Positions 7,646-15,533 of a DNA stretch of 22,682 nucleotides are shown in pieces; within the stretch, counting starts at the first letter, position 1; each line of letters begins with the position of its first letter. A model generated the notes under the pieces. That model was not told the origin of the DNA, did not search any database, and saw nothing but the letters and a program-made list of their open reading frames with translations. This DNA comes from CF-72 sp051006215 (lineage in GTDB: Bacteria; Chloroflexota; UBA6077; CF-72). Made by a program: the position numbers and the translations under genes. The stretch is taken from contig JBPCIO010000233.1 in assembly GCA_051006215.1 (NCBI GenBank), positions 1-22,682 on the forward strand. Direction: 5' to 3'.

Positions 7646-8396
7646 CCGGAGCCGTAGTAACCGGTTCGCCAGCTTGCTCGAGTGGCGCCACGAAGTTGTA
7701 CGACTGGCGCACGAGCTTACCTCGTTTGCCAGCGTGGGGGTCGAATGCGTACGTCGTTACCGCGCAGTTGGCGACCTCGTCACGCTGGTCGATGGCGAGC
7801 ACCTCTTCCTCGTTCAGCCGCTCGAACAAATACCGAAAGCACAACACGACCACGGAGTGACACACGATCAGCACTCGCTCGCCGACGTACTCGCGGGTGA
7901 GCGTGTCGATGACGCTGCGCAGGCGGAGGATCACGTCGCACCAGCTCTCGCCACCCGGCGGCCGATGATAAAATTTGCCCATTCGCAGCCGCAACTCGGC
8001 CTGCTCGGGGTACTTGGACTGGATACCCCAACGGGTCAGCCGATCCAGCACCCCGAATTCCTTCTCGCGCAGGCGCTCGTCGACGCCGAAGGTCAGGTCG
8101 TTGCTGGCCGTGCCGCCGCCTCCTTTGACGGCTTCAGCGGTCTGCTGCGCGCGAAGATACGTGGACGTGAGCACGACGTTCGGCCGCTCGGCGTCGGGCA
8201 TGCGCGCAAACCAACGGCCGAGCGCCTGCGCCTGACGCTGGCCAAGCTCAGACAACGGGACGTCCGGATCACGTATAGGGATGTCGATGAGCGCGTCCTG
8301 CGCTACATACGCCCGTTCACGGGCGACGTTGCCGGCGCTCTCGCCGTGACGGACGATCCATAACTTGTCCGGCCACTTCTGCTGATGCTCGCTCAT
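7623..8396 (-). CDS. Histidine phosphatase family protein (phosphoglycerate mutase-like)
   Basis: A cytoplasmic phosphatase or mutase acting through a phosphohistidine. The catalytic VRHGESAGN holds R16 and H17. R82 in STYLRAQQT and the second histidine H180 in IVCHS complete the usual phosphate pocket, and the acid is probably within DERLREKEFG (106-115). At 257 aa it fits the branch-1 family, which includes cofactor-dependent phosphoglycerate mutases and many broad phosphatases; sequence alone does not say which. The C-terminus is a proline-rich tail. ATG 8396 follows the GYD stop by 25 bp and the end overlaps nnrD, so it is the middle gene of an operon. Confidence 0.9.
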   Translation of the reverse strand: MSEHQQKWPDKLWIVRHGESAGNVARERAYVAQDALIDIPIRDPDVPLSELGQRQAQALGRWFARMPDAERPNVVLTSTYLRAQQTAEAVKGGGGTASNDLTFGVDERLREKEFGVLDRLTRWGIQSKYPEQAELRLRMGKFYHRPPGGESWCDVILRLRSVIDTLTREYVGERVLIVCHSVVVLCFRYLFERLNEEEVLAIDQRDEVANCAVTTYAFDPHAGKRGKLVRQSYNFVAPLEQAGEPVTTAPDVKPTPP

Positions 8397-8421
8397 TGAC
8401 CCGTGGCTACCGTTGCCGGTG

Positions 8422-8751
8422 CTAACGTGGGGGCTGGTACGTCGAGGCTATGCCTTGTGCTTTGCGGAGTGACTCCACCCACTCCGCGCCGCTCAGCAAG
8501 CGGGTCGTCTTGGACGACTTGACTGCTCCGCCGGCAGCAACTGCTAGCGCCACGCTCGCAGCAGCGCTGTCGTCTGGCGCCTCGTAGACGACGAGCACGT
8601 CATAATCACCGAACGGAAAGCCAGACGCCAAAACCTTACCGCCGATAGCCTCGAACATCGGCTTCACGACCTCTATTCGATCCTTCGGATCCTTCATCTG
8701 CGCCGCGAGCGACTCCGCGGTGTACGAACCCTGGTACAGATACAGCGGCAT
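8422..8751 (-). CDS. GYD domain-containing protein
   Basis: A small (109 aa) cytoplasmic protein of the GYD family, a ferredoxin-like fold group of unknown biochemical role. It opens with the family pattern MPLYLYQGSYTAESLAA, and the name-giving loop is present as FGDYDVLVVYEAPDD (47-61). The C-terminal part (ALAVAAGGAVKSSKTTRLLS) also fits. ATG 8751 has AAGGAG 6 nt upstream, a strong ribosome site. It is the first gene of the minus-strand run and faces the divergent small membrane protein gene. Function is not known; its companions are a histidine phosphatase and nnrD. Confidence 0.88.
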   Translation of the reverse strand: MPLYLYQGSYTAESLAAQMKDPKDRIEVVKPMFEAIGGKVLASGFPFGDYDVLVVYEAPDDSAAASVALAVAAGGAVKSSKTTRLLSGAEWVESLRKAQGIASTYQPPR

Positions 8752-8916
8752 TGGGTTCTCCTTGTCGGCGAAACGCGCCTACATGGCCGATTCTATGCCC
8801 ACTCGCGCACACAAACACCACCCTCACCCCCAAACCGGTGGTGCGCTGATTAACATCCCGAGTGGTACGGCACGTGCAGGTGAGCGCGTGCGTTGATTGT
8901 GGGAGGTTGCGGTGAA
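8752..8916. promoter_or_regulatory. Divergent promoter region between the GYD gene and a small membrane protein gene
   Basis: This 165-bp gap must hold the promoter for the long minus-strand run and one for the plus-strand small gene. For the minus side a -10-like TAGAAT lies at 8795-8790, about 40 bp before the ATG, without a clear -35. A 7-bp inverted repeat (CACCACC at 8816-8822 and GGTGGTG at 8837-8843) lies between the two genes and could be an operator. Assignment is by position and weak motif matches. Confidence 0.35.
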
Positions 8917-9120
8917 ATGGCAAAATTGATCGTTCTTCTCGGCGTAGCAGGCGTCGGACTAGGCCTGGCGTACCTTAGCCGCCGCGCAGGCGACGGCACG
9001 GTCGTCGCGGGGTATGAGGGCTATCAGGGCCGACCCATGCGCGTACGCAGCGGACTCGAGCGGGCTATCGGCAAAGCTCAGACTCGCCTGTTCAACCGGG
9101 CGCGCAGCGTGACCCAGTAA
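8917..9120 (+). CDS. Small single-pass membrane protein of unknown function
   Basis: A 67-aa protein beginning MAKLIVLLGVAGVGLGLAYL, one N-terminal membrane segment (about 3-21), then a polar, basic tail (GYEGYQGRPMRVRSGLERAI) with an amphipathic C-terminal stretch. The ATG at 8917 is preceded by GGGAGG about 10 nt upstream; a TTG at 8893 would add eight residues but carries no such site. I do not recognise the family. The tail is arginine-rich and would lie in the cytoplasm under the positive-inside rule. It stands alone, facing away from the GYD gene and converging on the AOR gene. Confidence 0.65.
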   Translation: MAKLIVLLGVAGVGLGLAYLSRRAGDGTVVAGYEGYQGRPMRVRSGLERAIGKAQTRLFNRARSVTQ

Positions 9121-9136
9121 TGCTCTAGCCAGTCCA

Positions 9137-9179
9137 GCCCTGCACGTCTACGCGCCCGAGGGTGCGCAGCGTGCAGGGC
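9137..9179. terminator. Strong convergent hairpin, likely bidirectional terminator
   Basis: A perfect 10-bp inverted repeat, GCCCTGCACG at 9137-9146 and CGTGCAGGGC at 9170-9179, encloses a second stem (GCGCCC against GG-GCGC with one bulged T). It lies between the plus-strand small gene ending at 9120 and the AOR gene ending at 9202. No T tract follows on either side, so strict factor-independent termination is not certain. Position and strength favour a transcription barrier. Confidence 0.5.
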
Positions 9180-9201
9180 GAGAGAAGTCCCTCGGCGGGT
9201 C

Positions 9202-11064
9202 TCAGCCGACGGCGGCCAGGTCTCTCGCCACGAAGCCCAGTCCCAGCTCCTCGAGCTTGGACTGCTTTGGTGTACATGACTCGGTATCCCACCCGGCCGC
9301 CTCGAGGTAGTCGTGTACCTGGCGCTGCACGTCGACGGTTACGCCGCGCAGGTTGCCTGCCTCCAGCGGCGGGCTGCCGACCACGATGTCTGGAACCTTG
9401 TGACTTGCGAGCGGGTTGATTCCCTCGCGCAGGTTGAACGCCAGCCGCAGATTACCAATCCGCTCGCCGAGCTTCAGGGCCTGCTCCCAGGTCAGCTCCT
9501 GACCCGTTATGGCTGCGTAGAAGTTCGTCCACGTGTCAATCGGATACGAGGCGTAAGCGAACTGGCAGATGCCCAGCGAGTTCACGAAGTGCATGGCCCC
9601 GACCAGCTTGTGGTGAAACTCACCCTTGGCGCCGTAATCGTACTTGTCCGGCATGTCCGGCATATCCGGCCACGTGCTCATCTCGCCACCCTGCGTGTGG
9701 CGACCTGGCGTGGCATCCATCTGGTAGGTAAGCGCCAGGCCGGGGATGAAGCGCGGGTCGTGCATCGGTAGCTCTTGGCCGCCTACGTGCATAGCGAACG
9801 CGTCGCTGCCACGTCCCACCTGCTCCGAGGCGCGTTTGGCGCCCTGCGCCAGCAGCTCGCCGAAACGCCCTTCGCGGCGGCCCAGTTTTTCCAGCGCCGC
9901 GACGATGCCAGCGTGGTTGCCCCAGGTCAGGTCAATTCCGTCGGTGTCATCTTTGGTCAGAATGCCGCGGTTGTAGCACTCCATCGCCCACGAGATGACT
10001 CCGCCAGCCGAGATCGTGTCCAGTCCCATGCGGTTGCAGATCTCGTTGGTCTTGATGATGCTGCCAACATTGTCATTCAACATCATCGCGCCGAACACGC
10101 CCATGGTCTCGTACTCAGGCTGGTGGTGGGTGGTGCCTTGGTACGGCCCCTCCTTCTTTACCGACCAGTGACCGCCGCAAGCCATGGTGCACATCCAGCA
10201 GCCATACTTCTTGTCCTGGTACTCGTCGCGGACCATGTCCGCCTCGAATGAAACTTTGCCCTGCGGGAAGTCGACCGGGCCGGCGCCGCCCCAGTTCTTA
10301 ACCGGAGTGTCGCCGCTCCACGAGGAGTCCGCGGTAATGCCTGGCGTGCCGTAGTCCTTGAACAGGTCGTACGCGCCGGTGTGCTTTTTCATGTAGGTCT
10401 TGCGGAGTTCCTTGGCGCGCTCCGGGTCAGCGACTGGCACCGTCCGTTTGCCTCTGACCGAGACCGCTTTGAGCTTCTTAGAGCCCATCACCGCGCCCAC
10501 ACCCGAACGCCCCCAGGCGCGGCCTTCGTCGTTGATAATGGCCGCGGATAAGGTGAGCTTCTCACCGGCTGGGCCGATACTGGCCACCTCGGTGCCCTTG
10601 CCATGCCGCGCTTGCAGAGCGTGCTCGGTCTCGTTGGTATCTTGGCCCCACAGGTCGGCCGCTTCGTGCAGCGTCGCCCGGCCATCGTCGATCTCCAGGT
10701 AGACCGGTCGATCGGCGGCGCCGGTGAAGAACACAGCGTCAAAGCCAGCGAATTTCAAACCCGGGCCGAACGTGCCACCACAGTTCGCATCGCCCCATCC
10801 GTCGGTCAGCGGCGACTTGCAGACGACCAGCGAGCGGTTACCTTCGATGCAGGCTGTGCCCGTCATCGGGCCAGTCACGAAGCCCAGGATGTTGTCCGGG
10901 CCGAGCGGGTCAACACCTGCTCGCATGCGCTCGTACAGCAGACGCACGCCGATGCCGTATCCGCCGACGAAGTCTCGGGCCATTTCGGGATCGAGTGCCT
11001 CCTCGCGGATAGTGCCGCTCGTGAGATCCACCCAAAGTATCTTGCCCATGTATCCATTCGCCAT
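9202..11064 (-). CDS. aor: Tungsten-dependent aldehyde ferredoxin oxidoreductase family protein
   Basis: Oxidises an aldehyde to a carboxylic acid, passing two electrons through an iron-sulfur cluster to ferredoxin; cofactor is tungsto- or molybdo-bispyranopterin. The 620-aa length is typical. The N-terminus GYMGKILWVDLTSG starts the AOR_N domain, with cofactor contacts likely in ACIEGNRSLVVCKSPLT and CGGTFGPGLKFAGFDA. The 4Fe-4S ligands are C289, C292 and C296 (YGCWMCTMAC) and C500 (LGICQFA). PEYETMGVFG (317-325) and DATPGRHTQGG (450-460) supply expected active-site Glu and His. A short PDMPDMPDK repeat lies near 467-474. The ATG at 11064 has a weak ribosome site. No ferredoxin or pterin gene lies nearby. 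Divergent to the LDH2 gene, it plausibly serves the catabolic cluster; the exact aldehyde is unknown. Confidence 0.94.
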   Translation of the reverse strand: MANGYMGKILWVDLTSGTIREEALDPEMARDFVGGYGIGVRLLYERMRAGVDPLGPDNILGFVTGPMTGTACIEGNRSLVVCKSPLTDGWGDANCGGTFGPGLKFAGFDAVFFTGAADRPVYLEIDDGRATLHEAADLWGQDTNETEHALQARHGKGTEVASIGPAGEKLTLSAAIINDEGRAWGRSGVGAVMGSKKLKAVSVRGKRTVPVADPERAKELRKTYMKKHTGAYDLFKDYGTPGITADSSWSGDTPVKNWGGAGPVDFPQGKVSFEADMVRDEYQDKKYGCWMCTMACGGHWSVKKEGPYQGTTHHQPEYETMGVFGAMMLNDNVGSIIKTNEICNRMGLDTISAGGVISWAMECYNRGILTKDDTDGIDLTWGNHAGIVAALEKLGRREGRFGELLAQGAKRASEQVGRGSDAFAMHVGGQELPMHDPRFIPGLALTYQMDATPGRHTQGGEMSTWPDMPDMPDKYDYGAKGEFHHKLVGAMHFVNSLGICQFAYASYPIDTWTNFYAAITGQELTWEQALKLGERIGNLRLAFNLREGINPLASHKVPDIVVGSPPLEAGNLRGVTVDVQRQVHDYLEAAGWDTESCTPKQSKLEELGLGFVARDLAAVG

Positions 11065-11181
11065 GACCCATATCCTACTTGCTCACGCCCGAGCACAGCC
11101 GCCCGGGTAGGCCCAAGCACGTACTGCACACGGCGCGTCGGGTAAGGTCCAGGGAGCTTCTGCAGGTGAAAGGATCAGTCA
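11065..11181. promoter_or_regulatory. Divergent intergenic region between the AOR and LDH2-type genes
   Basis: This 117-bp gap must carry promoters for both flanking units. I see no strong -35/-10 pair. A small inverted repeat, TGCTC at 11080-11084 and GAGCA at 11091-11095, lies close to the AOR start and could be a protein-binding site. Shared control of the two units is inferred from the layout. Confidence 0.35.
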
Positions 11182-12231
11182 ATGCCCCATATTGCTCCGG
11201 ACCAGCTGCGTTCGCTCGCTCGGGACATCTTCGTCGGCGGCGGCGTGCCACTCGAGAGTGCGAGCCAGGTGGCGGACTCACTCGTCGACGCGAACCTGGC
11301 AGGCCATGATTCGCACGGCGTGATCCGCGTGCCGAGCTACGTCCAACTCGTTCGCGAGGGCCGAGTTATGGCTATCGCCCAGCCGGAGCTCGTGCACGAG
11401 ACCAGCTCGACCGGGGTAGTCGACGGGCACTGGGCGTTTGGGCAGCTCACCGCCAGACAGTCGATGGCCATCGCCATCGCCAAAGCCAAAGACTCGGGCG
11501 TGGCCGCGGTCTCAGCTGTAGCGTGCAACCACATCGGGCGTCTGGGCGAGTGGGTGGAGATGGCGGCCGCCGAAGGACTGATCGGGTTCGCAACCGTGTC
11601 CATGTACGGCTTGGGACTGGCGGCAGCGCCGCACGGCGGTGCGGGCAGGGCGATGAGCACCAACCCGATCGCTTTTGGGGTGCCCTCGACGAAGCGCGGG
11701 AACGTGGTCACCGATTTTGCGACCACGACGGTGGCCGAAGGCAAACTCCAGGTTGCGCGAGCCAAAGGCGTCGAGGTGCCGCCCGGCTGCATTCTGGACG
11801 CGAAGGGGCAGCCGTCCACATCGCCCCAAGACTTCTACGACGGCGGCGCGTTGCTCCCGTTCGGCGCGCACAAAGGGTACGGGCTGGCGGTTGTTTCACA
11901 GTTGCTCTCGTTAGCCCTGACTGGCGCGCTCGGCGTACCCCAGGGCGAGTTCTCCAGCGGAGCATTTTTCCTGTGCATCGATCCGGGCGCGTTCGGTGCC
12001 CGCGCGGCGTACAGTCAAGCAGCCGACTACCTGCTTGGTCAGATCAAGTCAGTCCCCCCGGCGCCCGGTTTTGACGAGGTGCTGCTGCCCGGCGAGCCGG
12101 AGCAACGTTCCCGAGCCGCGCGCGCCGAAGGAATCCCAATCGACGACGTAACTTGGGCCAAGCTGCAAGACTTGCAAGGGAGCCTAGGCCCGCGTCAGCC
12201 AACCGGGTCTGGTTTCGGGGCGGAGAAGTAG
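11182..12231 (+). CDS. Malate/lactate/sulfolactate dehydrogenase-like oxidoreductase (LDH2 family)
   Basis: An NAD(P)-dependent 2-hydroxyacid dehydrogenase with the LDH2/MDH2 fold, different from the Rossmann lactate dehydrogenases. The signature GHDSHGVIRV (41-50) holds the catalytic histidine (H45 of the SHG triplet). NPIAFGVPS, DFATTTVAEGK and GAHKGYGLA are the conserved nucleotide and dimer motifs in the right order. The length of 349 aa fits. Members act on malate, sulfolactate, ureidoglycolate, 2,3-diketogulonate or dehydro-sugar acids. ATG 11182 has AAAGGAT about 9 nt upstream. The stop lies 2 bp before the next ATG, so the enolase-superfamily gene is co-translated. With that partner, a sugar-acid substrate is more likely than malate; this is inference. 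Confidence 0.92.
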   Translation: MPHIAPDQLRSLARDIFVGGGVPLESASQVADSLVDANLAGHDSHGVIRVPSYVQLVREGRVMAIAQPELVHETSSTGVVDGHWAFGQLTARQSMAIAIAKAKDSGVAAVSAVACNHIGRLGEWVEMAAAEGLIGFATVSMYGLGLAAAPHGGAGRAMSTNPIAFGVPSTKRGNVVTDFATTTVAEGKLQVARAKGVEVPPGCILDAKGQPSTSPQDFYDGGALLPFGAHKGYGLAVVSQLLSLALTGALGVPQGEFSSGAFFLCIDPGAFGARAAYSQAADYLLGQIKSVPPAPGFDEVLLPGEPEQRSRAARAEGIPIDDVTWAKLQDLQGSLGPRQPTGSGFGAEK

Positions 12232-12233
12232 CC

Positions 12234-13427
12234 ATGCGCATCACCCGCGTTCAAGCATTCCTGTGCGACGCCGGCTGGCGCCCATGGACCTTCGTCAAAG
12301 TCGAGACAGACGATGGCCTGGTCGGCTGGGGCGAATGCAGCGATAGTCGCAACCCGTACGGCGTCGTCGGCTGCGTGCGTGACTTCGAAGAATTGCTCGT
12401 CGGCGAAGACCCGCGGGCGATCGAACGCTTGTACTGGGACATGCTGCGCGCGTCGCGCCAGAACCTGGGCGGAACCACCCACAAAGCCATGGCCGGCATC
12501 GAGCTGGCCCTGTGGGATCTCAAGGGCAAATCCCTGGGAGTGCCGGTGTACGAGCTATTCGGCGGCCCCATGCGGGACCGCATGCGCCTGTACTGGTCGC
12601 ACTGCGGTACAACCCGCGCCCGCCACGCCGAACAACTCGGACTGCCGCAGCTGCGCTCGTACGACGACGTGGTTGCCCTCGGACGCGAAGTGGTCGAACG
12701 CGGTTTTACAGCCCTCAAGACGAACATCGTCATACCCGGCACTCCGGCCAGCACCTACTTCCCCGGATTCGACCATGGGCAAGGCTCTACTGACGGAATC
12801 GTGACCGTCGACGTGCTCGAACGCGTCGAGCAGCTCATCGAAGCCTTCAGCCAGGGCGTCGGACCGCGAGTGCAGATTGCGCTCGACTTGAACTACAACT
12901 TCCGTCCGGAGGGGGTGGTCAAAATCGCGCGGTCGCTCGAGCGCTTCAACATGCAGTGGATCGAATACGACACCTGGGACCCGCAGGCGCTCCTGCACAT
13001 CAAGCAGTCCATCCCGCACAGTCTGGCCTCCTGCGAAAGTTTGGTGAGCACGCGCCAGTACCGGCCATTCCTGGAGCTGCACGCCGCCGACACGATCATC
13101 ATCGACGTCCCGTGGAATGGGTTCGGGCAGGCGTACGCTATCGGCCAAATGGCGGATGCGTACGAGCTCACGGTCGCCCCGCACAACTACTACAGCCACT
13201 TGGCCGATCTGCACTCGATCCACCTGTGCGCGGTGCTGCCGAACGTGCGCATCATGGAGATCGACATCGACGACGTGCCCTGGAAGAAAGACCTGGTCAC
13301 GTGCCCGCCGACGATCGACAACGGCTGTATCCTGCTGCCAACCGGCCCTGGCTGGGGCACCGACATCGACGAAGACGTCCTGCGCGCCCACGCCTGGGAA
13401 CGTCCATCTCCGAACGCAGGCTACTGA
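12234..13427 (+). CDS. Mandelate racemase/muconate lactonizing enzyme family protein (enolase superfamily)
   Basis: An enolase-superfamily enzyme that abstracts a proton next to a carboxylate, usually to dehydrate or epimerise a sugar acid. The lid domain (1-125) contains TDDGLVGWGE and IELALWDLKGK. In the barrel, Mg ligands are D218 (ALDLN), E244 (QWIEYD) and E268 (SCESL). H317 (VAPHN) with D291 (IIDVPWNGFG) forms the mandelate-racemase-type dyad. The second Lys of the usual K-x-K motif is missing: K162 is followed by T-N. At 397 aa it has normal length. The ATG at 12234 is used because GGAGAAG lies just upstream and the LDH2 stop is 2 bp before; a longer frame from 12153 overlaps LDH2 and is rejected. 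The exact substrate is not predictable from sequence. Confidence 0.92.
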   Translation: MRITRVQAFLCDAGWRPWTFVKVETDDGLVGWGECSDSRNPYGVVGCVRDFEELLVGEDPRAIERLYWDMLRASRQNLGGTTHKAMAGIELALWDLKGKSLGVPVYELFGGPMRDRMRLYWSHCGTTRARHAEQLGLPQLRSYDDVVALGREVVERGFTALKTNIVIPGTPASTYFPGFDHGQGSTDGIVTVDVLERVEQLIEAFSQGVGPRVQIALDLNYNFRPEGVVKIARSLERFNMQWIEYDTWDPQALLHIKQSIPHSLASCESLVSTRQYRPFLELHAADTIIIDVPWNGFGQAYAIGQMADAYELTVAPHNYYSHLADLHSIHLCAVLPNVRIMEIDIDDVPWKKDLVTCPPTIDNGCILLPTGPGWGTDIDEDVLRAHAWERPSPNAGY

Positions 13428-13461
13428 GCCCATTCAGCCAGGAGCCGAAGGGGCAGGTGGA

Positions 13462-14584
13462 TTACCCGCTGTTGACCCGAATCGCGACTCGCCCGACCTG
13501 GCCCTTGCCCGCGTTCCAGTCGGCTTGTGCAAAGGCGGCGTTGATCTGTTCCAGCGGGAATTGCGGCCGAGACAAGCTTTTCGAATGGATAGCGATGCTG
13601 CGCTTGTTCCAGCCACGTCAACGCCCGCGGGATGACCCAGCGGTCGTATGCCAGCACACCCATAATCGTCTTGGGCTGGCGCGTGGCATCGTGGGGGATG
13701 ATCGTAGTTTCGGCGCCGGGTACGATGTTGCCCATCCACGCGTAGCGGCCGCCCACTCGCAGCAGCTCGAGCCCTTCCTGCACCACATGTGGCACACCCG
13801 CCACTTCGACGCACAGATCTGCTCCGCGGCCGTCGGTCCACTCGCGGACTTTCGCCACCCGCTCGGCCTTGTCGGGGACCTCGCGAATATTGATGGTGTG
13901 TTCAGCCCCAAACGCTCGCGCGAGCTCTAGCCGTTCCGTCACGCCATCCACCGCGACAACCGTGGCCGCGCCCATATCACGCGCCAGCGCCACAGCGTAC
14001 AGGCCCAGGCCACCTGCCCCCTGGATCACTACCGTGTCGCCGAGCCAGACACGAATCTGGTGCAAGCCATACACCACCTGTGACAGGGCGCAGTTGACTG
14101 GAGCGACCAGCGCATCTGAAAGGCTATCCGGAACTTTGAAAACCCACTGCCCAGGCTGGACGTAGCAGTACTCGCCATACGCGCCCAGGAATGGACGTTC
14201 CTCAGCCGTGTACGGGTTACGGAAGCGGTACCGGTTCGGGCAGCCGGTGGTGCCGCTGAAACACGCCGGGCACTCGCCGCAGGGAATGAAGTAGGCGTAT
14301 ACCACGCGATCGCCCACACGCAGCGGTCGGCCAAGATTGTCGTTGGCGCGGTCGGCGCCAAGTGCCTCCACGACGCCAGTCATTTCGTGCCCCTGAATAC
14401 CTGGCGTCTTTTGAAACCAGGGCACCTCGCCACGCCACATATGCAAATCGGAGCCGCAGATCATGGCCAGCGACACGCGCACCACGATCTCGCCAGCGCC
14501 CGGCGCCCGCAGCGGGAACTGTCGTAGTGTCATCGGGCCTGTTGGCCCGGTCGCCACGGCTGCGCGGCCCGTATGTTCGTTCAC
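13462..14584 (-). CDS. Zinc-dependent alcohol dehydrogenase with an apparent +1 frameshift near its 3' end
   Basis: A medium-chain dehydrogenase oxidising an alcohol or polyol with NAD(P). Catalytic zinc ligands are C43 (MICGSDLHMW) and the H66-E67 pair (GHEMTG). The structural zinc site is C102, C105, C108 and C115 (PCGECPACFSGTTGC). GAGGLGLYAV (189-198) is the nucleotide loop. After FEKLVSAA (about residue 340) the reading frame goes wrong: as written it runs on as a meaningless Arg-rich tail to 13421, overlapping the convergent enolase gene. Removing one base of the AA pair at 13561-13562 restores FPLEQINAAFAQADWNAGKG and VGRVAIRV, a proper family ending with stop at 13462 and 373 residues. 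A real mutation or a sequence error is possible. GTG 14584 is preferred; GTG 14614 is the alternative. Confidence 0.85.
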
Positions 14585-14648
14585 GCTCAGCAGGATACGC
14601 CAGCCGGGTGGCACTACCCTGGTGTCTGACAGGGAGAAGGTTTGGCGT
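14585..14648. promoter_or_regulatory. Short divergent region between the alcohol dehydrogenase and hydroxyisobutyrate dehydrogenase-like genes
   Basis: The two genes start 64 bp apart on opposite strands, so their promoters overlap each other or the coding starts. The plus-strand gene has a strong ribosome site, AGGGAGAAGG at 14631-14640. A 5-bp inverted repeat (CCCTG/CAGGG) lies just ahead of it. No clear -10/-35 pair is visible. Confidence 0.35.
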
Positions 14649-15527
14649 ATGGTTCAAACAGTTGCGTTCGTCGGTCTGGGAGCGATGGGGTCCGGCATGG
14701 CCCGCTGCCTGGCGCACAAGCAGTTCACCGTGCGTGGCTACGACCCGCGCCCGGAGCCGCTGGTCCAACTTGGCGTCGACGGCGGACAGACGTGTCGATC
14801 GGCAGCCGATGCAGGCGAAGGCGCAGAGGTGGCGGTGGTCGTCCCGCTCAACGCCGAGCAGGTCGAACATGCTACTTTCGGCGAACATGGCTTAGCCGAA
14901 ACCCTGGCGCCGGGCAGCGTCGTGGTGTGCATGTCGACCATTTCGAGCGCGCGCGCTCGAGACCTCGGCGCGCGGGCTGTGGCCGCCGGTCTGGCCTGGC
15001 TCGACGCGCCGGTCAGCGGTGGCACCGCCCGTGCCGCCGAAGGCACGCTTACCACTATGATCGGCGGCGAGGTGTCCGACCTCGAGCGCGCACGTGCCGT
15101 GATCGAAGGCTTCTCGAGCCACGTGTTCCATCTGGGTCCGGTGGGGGCAGGTTCAACCGCCAAGTTGGTAAACCAGATCCTGGTGTACTGCAACCTCGTC
15201 GCGTCAGTGGAAGCGATGGTGTTGTGCCGCAAGGCAGGCGCAGACCCGCAAACTGTCTTCGAGATGATCTGCACCGCGATGGGATCGAGCGCTGTGTTCC
15301 AGAGTCGTGTTCCCAAACTCCTCGACGGCAGCTACCGCAGCGGCGGAAGTCTGCGGATCGCCCTCAAAGACCTGGGGATCATCGAGGACACCGCGCGCGA
15401 GCTGGGGCTGCCAATGCTGATGACGGCTCAAGCAACGCAGCTCTTCCGCGCCACTGCCATGACCGGCGCGCCCGACCAGGACGACCTCGCAGTCGCGCGG
15501 CTCATGGAGCAGCTGGCCGGTCTGTAG
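14649..15527 (+). CDS. 3-hydroxyisobutyrate/2-hydroxy-3-oxopropionate dehydrogenase-like enzyme
   Basis: An NAD(P)-dependent beta-hydroxyacid dehydrogenase; family members oxidise 3-hydroxyisobutyrate, tartronate semialdehyde (in reverse) or related acids. VAFVGLGAMGSGMA (5-18) is the Rossmann loop, DAPVSGGTARAAEGTL (119-134) the substrate-binding loop, and K172 in GSTAKLVNQ the catalytic lysine. The C-terminal helical domain includes LRIALKDLGI. At 292 aa it matches family length. ATG 14649 has a strong ribosome site 8 nt upstream; a frame opening at 14463 runs antisense through the alcohol dehydrogenase and is rejected. The stop lies only 6 bp from the convergent rhamnonate dehydratase-like gene. 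In this context a sugar-acid or hydroxyacid intermediate is the likely substrate. Confidence 0.92.
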   Translation: MVQTVAFVGLGAMGSGMARCLAHKQFTVRGYDPRPEPLVQLGVDGGQTCRSAADAGEGAEVAVVVPLNAEQVEHATFGEHGLAETLAPGSVVVCMSTISSARARDLGARAVAAGLAWLDAPVSGGTARAAEGTLTTMIGGEVSDLERARAVIEGFSSHVFHLGPVGAGSTAKLVNQILVYCNLVASVEAMVLCRKAGADPQTVFEMICTAMGSSAVFQSRVPKLLDGSYRSGGSLRIALKDLGIIEDTARELGLPMLMTAQATQLFRATAMTGAPDQDDLAVARLMEQLAGL

Positions 15528-15533
15528 AGAGAG

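Noticed and set aside
6789..8363. A 524-codon plus-strand open frame opposite nnrD and the histidine phosphatase
   Set aside because: It is antisense to two genes with clear catalytic motifs and its protein is a low-complexity Ala/Arg/Ser/Thr string with no motif. Such frames are expected in high-GC DNA.
9645..9675. Triple TCCGGCA-like repeat within the AOR gene
   Set aside because: It encodes PDMPDMPDK inside the enzyme and keeps frame; it is a small local duplication, not a repeat array.
12956..13930. A 324-codon plus-strand frame across the enolase gene end and the alcohol dehydrogenase
   Set aside because: It lies out of frame with the enolase gene and antisense to the dehydrogenase and is Arg/Pro-rich without motifs.
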